Assembly (NCBI GenBank): GCA_016716365.1
Contig: JADJWM010000007.1
Location: 310,001-374,000, forward strand
Direction: 5' to 3'
Length of the DNA stretch: 64,000 nucleotides
Source of the DNA: Chloracidobacterium sp.
GTDB lineage: Bacteria; Acidobacteriota; Blastocatellia; Pyrinomonadales; Pyrinomonadaceae
The position numbers and the translations under genes were made by a program. Positions within the stretch are counted from its first letter, which is position 1; the number at the start of each line of letters is the position of its first letter. Below are positions 62,505 through 64,000 of the stretch, in pieces. Under the pieces are notes generated by a model. The model ran no database searches. It was not told the DNA's origin and saw only the letters and a program-made list of their open reading frames with translations.

Positions 62505-63065
62505 ATGAGCGTTGAAAGCGTGACCGGCACAACCAAGCCTAAAATGGAATCCGTGATCGAGGATTTCAAACGAAAGCTGGCAAACGTGAGAACCGGACGG
62601 GCGAATGTGGGCATCCTTGATCCGGTAGTGGTCGATTATTACGGGACCCCTACACCGCTCAACCAGATGGCGTCGGTTGCGGTCCCCGAACCGCAGCTGC
62701 TGACCGTTCAGCCGTGGGACCAGTCTCAGCTCGGTGCAGTCGAAAAGGCGATCATCGCAGCTAATCTTGGGTTGAATCCGTCGAATGACGGAAAGATCAT
62801 ACGGCTTTCGATCCCTGCCCTGACCGAAGAGCGTAGAAAACAGTTCGCTAAACAGATCCATGAGATCGCCGAAGAGCACCGGGTCGCGGTCCGTAATTTA
62901 CGCCATCACGCGAACGACCAGTTAAAGAAGATGCTCAAGGACAAGGAAGTATCCGAAGACGACGAACGCCGCGGGCTCGACGAAGTCCAGAAGCTAACGG
63001 ACACCTATATCGGCAAGATCGACGAGCTGGCCAAGAATAAAGAACACGAGGTAATGAGCCTCTGA
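62505..63065 (+). CDS. frr: Ribosome recycling factor
   Basis: 186 residues, family length. KRKLANVRTGRANVGILDPV, VDYYGTPTPLNQMASVAVPE, and the helical end TEERRKQFAKQIHEIAEEHR, RRGLDEVQKLTDTYIGKIDE. With EF-G it splits post-termination ribosomes. Last gene of the translation cluster, followed by a strong terminator. Confidence 0.97.
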   Translation: MSVESVTGTTKPKMESVIEDFKRKLANVRTGRANVGILDPVVVDYYGTPTPLNQMASVAVPEPQLLTVQPWDQSQLGAVEKAIIAANLGLNPSNDGKIIRLSIPALTEERRKQFAKQIHEIAEEHRVAVRNLRHHANDQLKKMLKDKEVSEDDERRGLDEVQKLTDTYIGKIDELAKNKEHEVMSL

Positions 63066-63090
63066 TCCATTGGTAATTTTTCGAAAACGT

Positions 63091-63125
63091 GCCCGCATTC
63101 ATTTTGAAATGAATGCGGGCATTTT
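63091..63125 (+). terminator. Terminator after frr
   Basis: GCCCGCATTCATTT (63091-63104) and AAATGAATGCGGGC (63107-63120) form a long perfect stem, followed by ATTTTC. Upstream CGAAAACG gives TTTTCG on the other strand, so it may also end the leftward gene at 63147. Confidence 0.9.
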
Positions 63126-63146
63126 CGATCTTGTGCAGATCGGCAG

Positions 63147-63539
63147 TCACTGCTTGGCTTTCTGTTCGGCAAGCGCCTTATCGACCTGAGTTTTGAACTC
63201 TTTACAGCCCTTGGCAAGCTGTTCTTTGTCAGCAGGATTTTCCTGTATCGACTGCTTGATCGCGTCCTTGATCTGATTCAGGATCGTGGCCTTTGCGGCC
63301 TTGACGATGAAGTTGTCGTCGGGATTCTGGAGTTCGGCCTCGATCGTGTCGAGCACCTGGTCGCATTCAACGATTCCCGTGTTGCTCTTGCCAACGGTCG
63401 AATCGACCACGTCATCGGCCGTCGTCCGATTGCTTCCGGACGAAGGCTGGTCGCCTGAGCGGAGGAAACTGCAGCCCAGAACGCTTAACAAAAGGACCCC
63501 GGCCGCTGCTGCCGCAAATTTGTTCTTGATATTATTCAT
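63147..63539 (-). CDS. Small lipoprotein of unknown function
   Basis: 130 residues from ATG 63539. The signal MNNIKNKFAAAAAGVLLLSV, then LGC, has a lipobox (LSVLGC). The mature part starts with a Ser/Gly/Thr-rich link (RSGDQPSSGSNRTTADDVVD), then a helical domain with paired Cys (VECDQVLDTIEAELQNPDDN; KGCKEFKTQVDKALAEQKAK). No family was recognised. It lies between frr and the helicase gene; it probably shares a leftward transcript with the latter, 42 bases apart. Confidence 0.75.
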   Translation of the reverse strand: MNNIKNKFAAAAAGVLLLSVLGCSFLRSGDQPSSGSNRTTADDVVDSTVGKSNTGIVECDQVLDTIEAELQNPDDNFIVKAAKATILNQIKDAIKQSIQENPADKEQLAKGCKEFKTQVDKALAEQKAKQ

Positions 63540-63581
63540 CGATCGCCTCCTCAGACCTCCAATTCGGTTGACGCCTCCGCC

Positions 63582-64000
63582 TTACTCTTTTTGCAGATCG
63601 GCATATTTTTCGATCAGCTTCTTCATCCCGAAACCAGGGAAACTGATCGTCAGCTTCACATTATCGCCGGAGCCTTCGCGTCGGAGAACAAGGCCCTTGC
63701 CATATTTCGAATGACGCACATGATTGCCTGCTGCGATCGGGCCGTTGTCCGAGTTGGCGCCACTCGGCGAAGTGCCGGATGCGGCCGCTTTTAACCTGTC
63801 CAGGCCAGAACGCGGGTCGTCAGTGTCTGTCGGCCGAACATCGGGCCCCCCTCCGGCGGCCGACGAGGCGTTCTTCTTATTAAAGAATTCAGCGACCGCG
63901 TCAGCACTGTCATACGTTTTGCCTGTGTAAACGTTCCGGGGTTTTTGCACCTCATGGGACGAGCCTGCGGCGGCCGTCCTGACCCCGGGCCTGCCTTTTG
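63582..64000 (-). CDS. pcrA: PcrA/UvrD-type DNA helicase, C-terminal part (continues beyond the window)
   Basis: The frame is open from base 64000, so only the end is present. The last 45 residues match the PcrA/UvrD tail: GNHVRHSKYGKGLVLRREGS, GDNVKLTISFPGFGMKKLIE, KYADLQKE. This is the tudor-like domain that helps PcrA bind RNA polymerase. Before it is a Gly/Ser/Asp-rich linker (residues about 40-70). The helicase motor lies outside the window. Family call is firm, but which of PcrA, UvrD or Rep cannot be told here. Confidence 0.85.
   Translation of the reverse strand, partial: KGRPGVRTAAAGSSHEVQKPRNVYTGKTYDSADAVAEFFNKKNASSAAGGGPDVRPTDTDDPRSGLDRLKAAASGTSPSGANSDNGPIAAGNHVRHSKYGKGLVLRREGSGDNVKLTISFPGFGMKKLIEKYADLQKE

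Overview
The window reads as a chromosomal segment of a diderm, moderately GC-rich bacterium, most likely an Acidobacteriota member of the Blastocatellia/Pyrinomonadaceae type. The grounds are lpxC (lipid A, so an outer membrane), a complete TonB-ExbB-ExbD-ExbD set, several VWFA proteins of the kind abundant in Acidobacteria, large periplasmic S9 and tricorn peptidases, and a RodZ-like HTH protein. The taxonomic call is inference from gene content; no rRNA gene is present.

Layout. 1-12.7 kb: alpha-2-macroglobulin (cut by the window edge and split by a TGA), a secreted SnoaL-like protein, kdsD/kpsF, a frameshifted secreted protein, a Gln/Arg repeat protein, a frameshifted methyltransferase, der, a frameshifted MauE-double-redoxin fusion and a broken tgt. 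All reading-frame lesions seen in the window lie in this first fifth. 12.7-20.2 kb: yajC-secD-secF (Sec motor), then tonB-exbB-exbD-exbD-TPR lipoprotein closed by a strong terminator. 20.3-29.6 kb: rel/spoT, ridA, rpmB, a SurA-like lipoprotein PPIase, an ABC-F ATPase and an S9 peptidase. 29.6-31.5 kb: an AT-richer patch with an ExbB-like membrane protein, a lipoprotein that fuses two ExbD periplasmic domains, and an RHS gene remnant. 31.5-38 kb: tricorn-like protease behind a long leader, guaB, and a RodZ-like gene. 38.2-42 kb: a compact six-gene operon with two bacterial microcompartment (BMC) hexamer shell genes, a CoA-type aldehyde dehydrogenase, a secreted VWA protein, a zinc-ribbon membrane protein and a mini membrane protein, ended by a terminator; two more VWFA genes converge on it. 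44.3-47.2 kb: gspF-gspE. 47.3-58.6 kb: mixed metabolism (PLP lyase, antibiotic-kinase-like protein, gnd, lpxC, EVE protein, circularly permuted ATP-grasp, acyl-CoA carboxylase beta, DUF1990). 58.8-63.1 kb: rplM-rpsI-rpsB-tsf-pyrH-frr translation cluster with a terminator. The end holds a small lipoprotein and the C-terminus of a PcrA/UvrD helicase running off the edge.

The two most interesting loci are (a) the BMC operon in which cytosolic shell and enzyme genes are interleaved with secreted and membrane VWA/zinc-ribbon genes and no pentamer or phosphotransacylase is visible, and (b) the ExbB-like plus TM-less double-ExbD lipoprotein module, which looks like a derivative of the nearby canonical TonB motor. 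No CRISPR array, intact insertion sequence, tRNA or rRNA gene was recognised.
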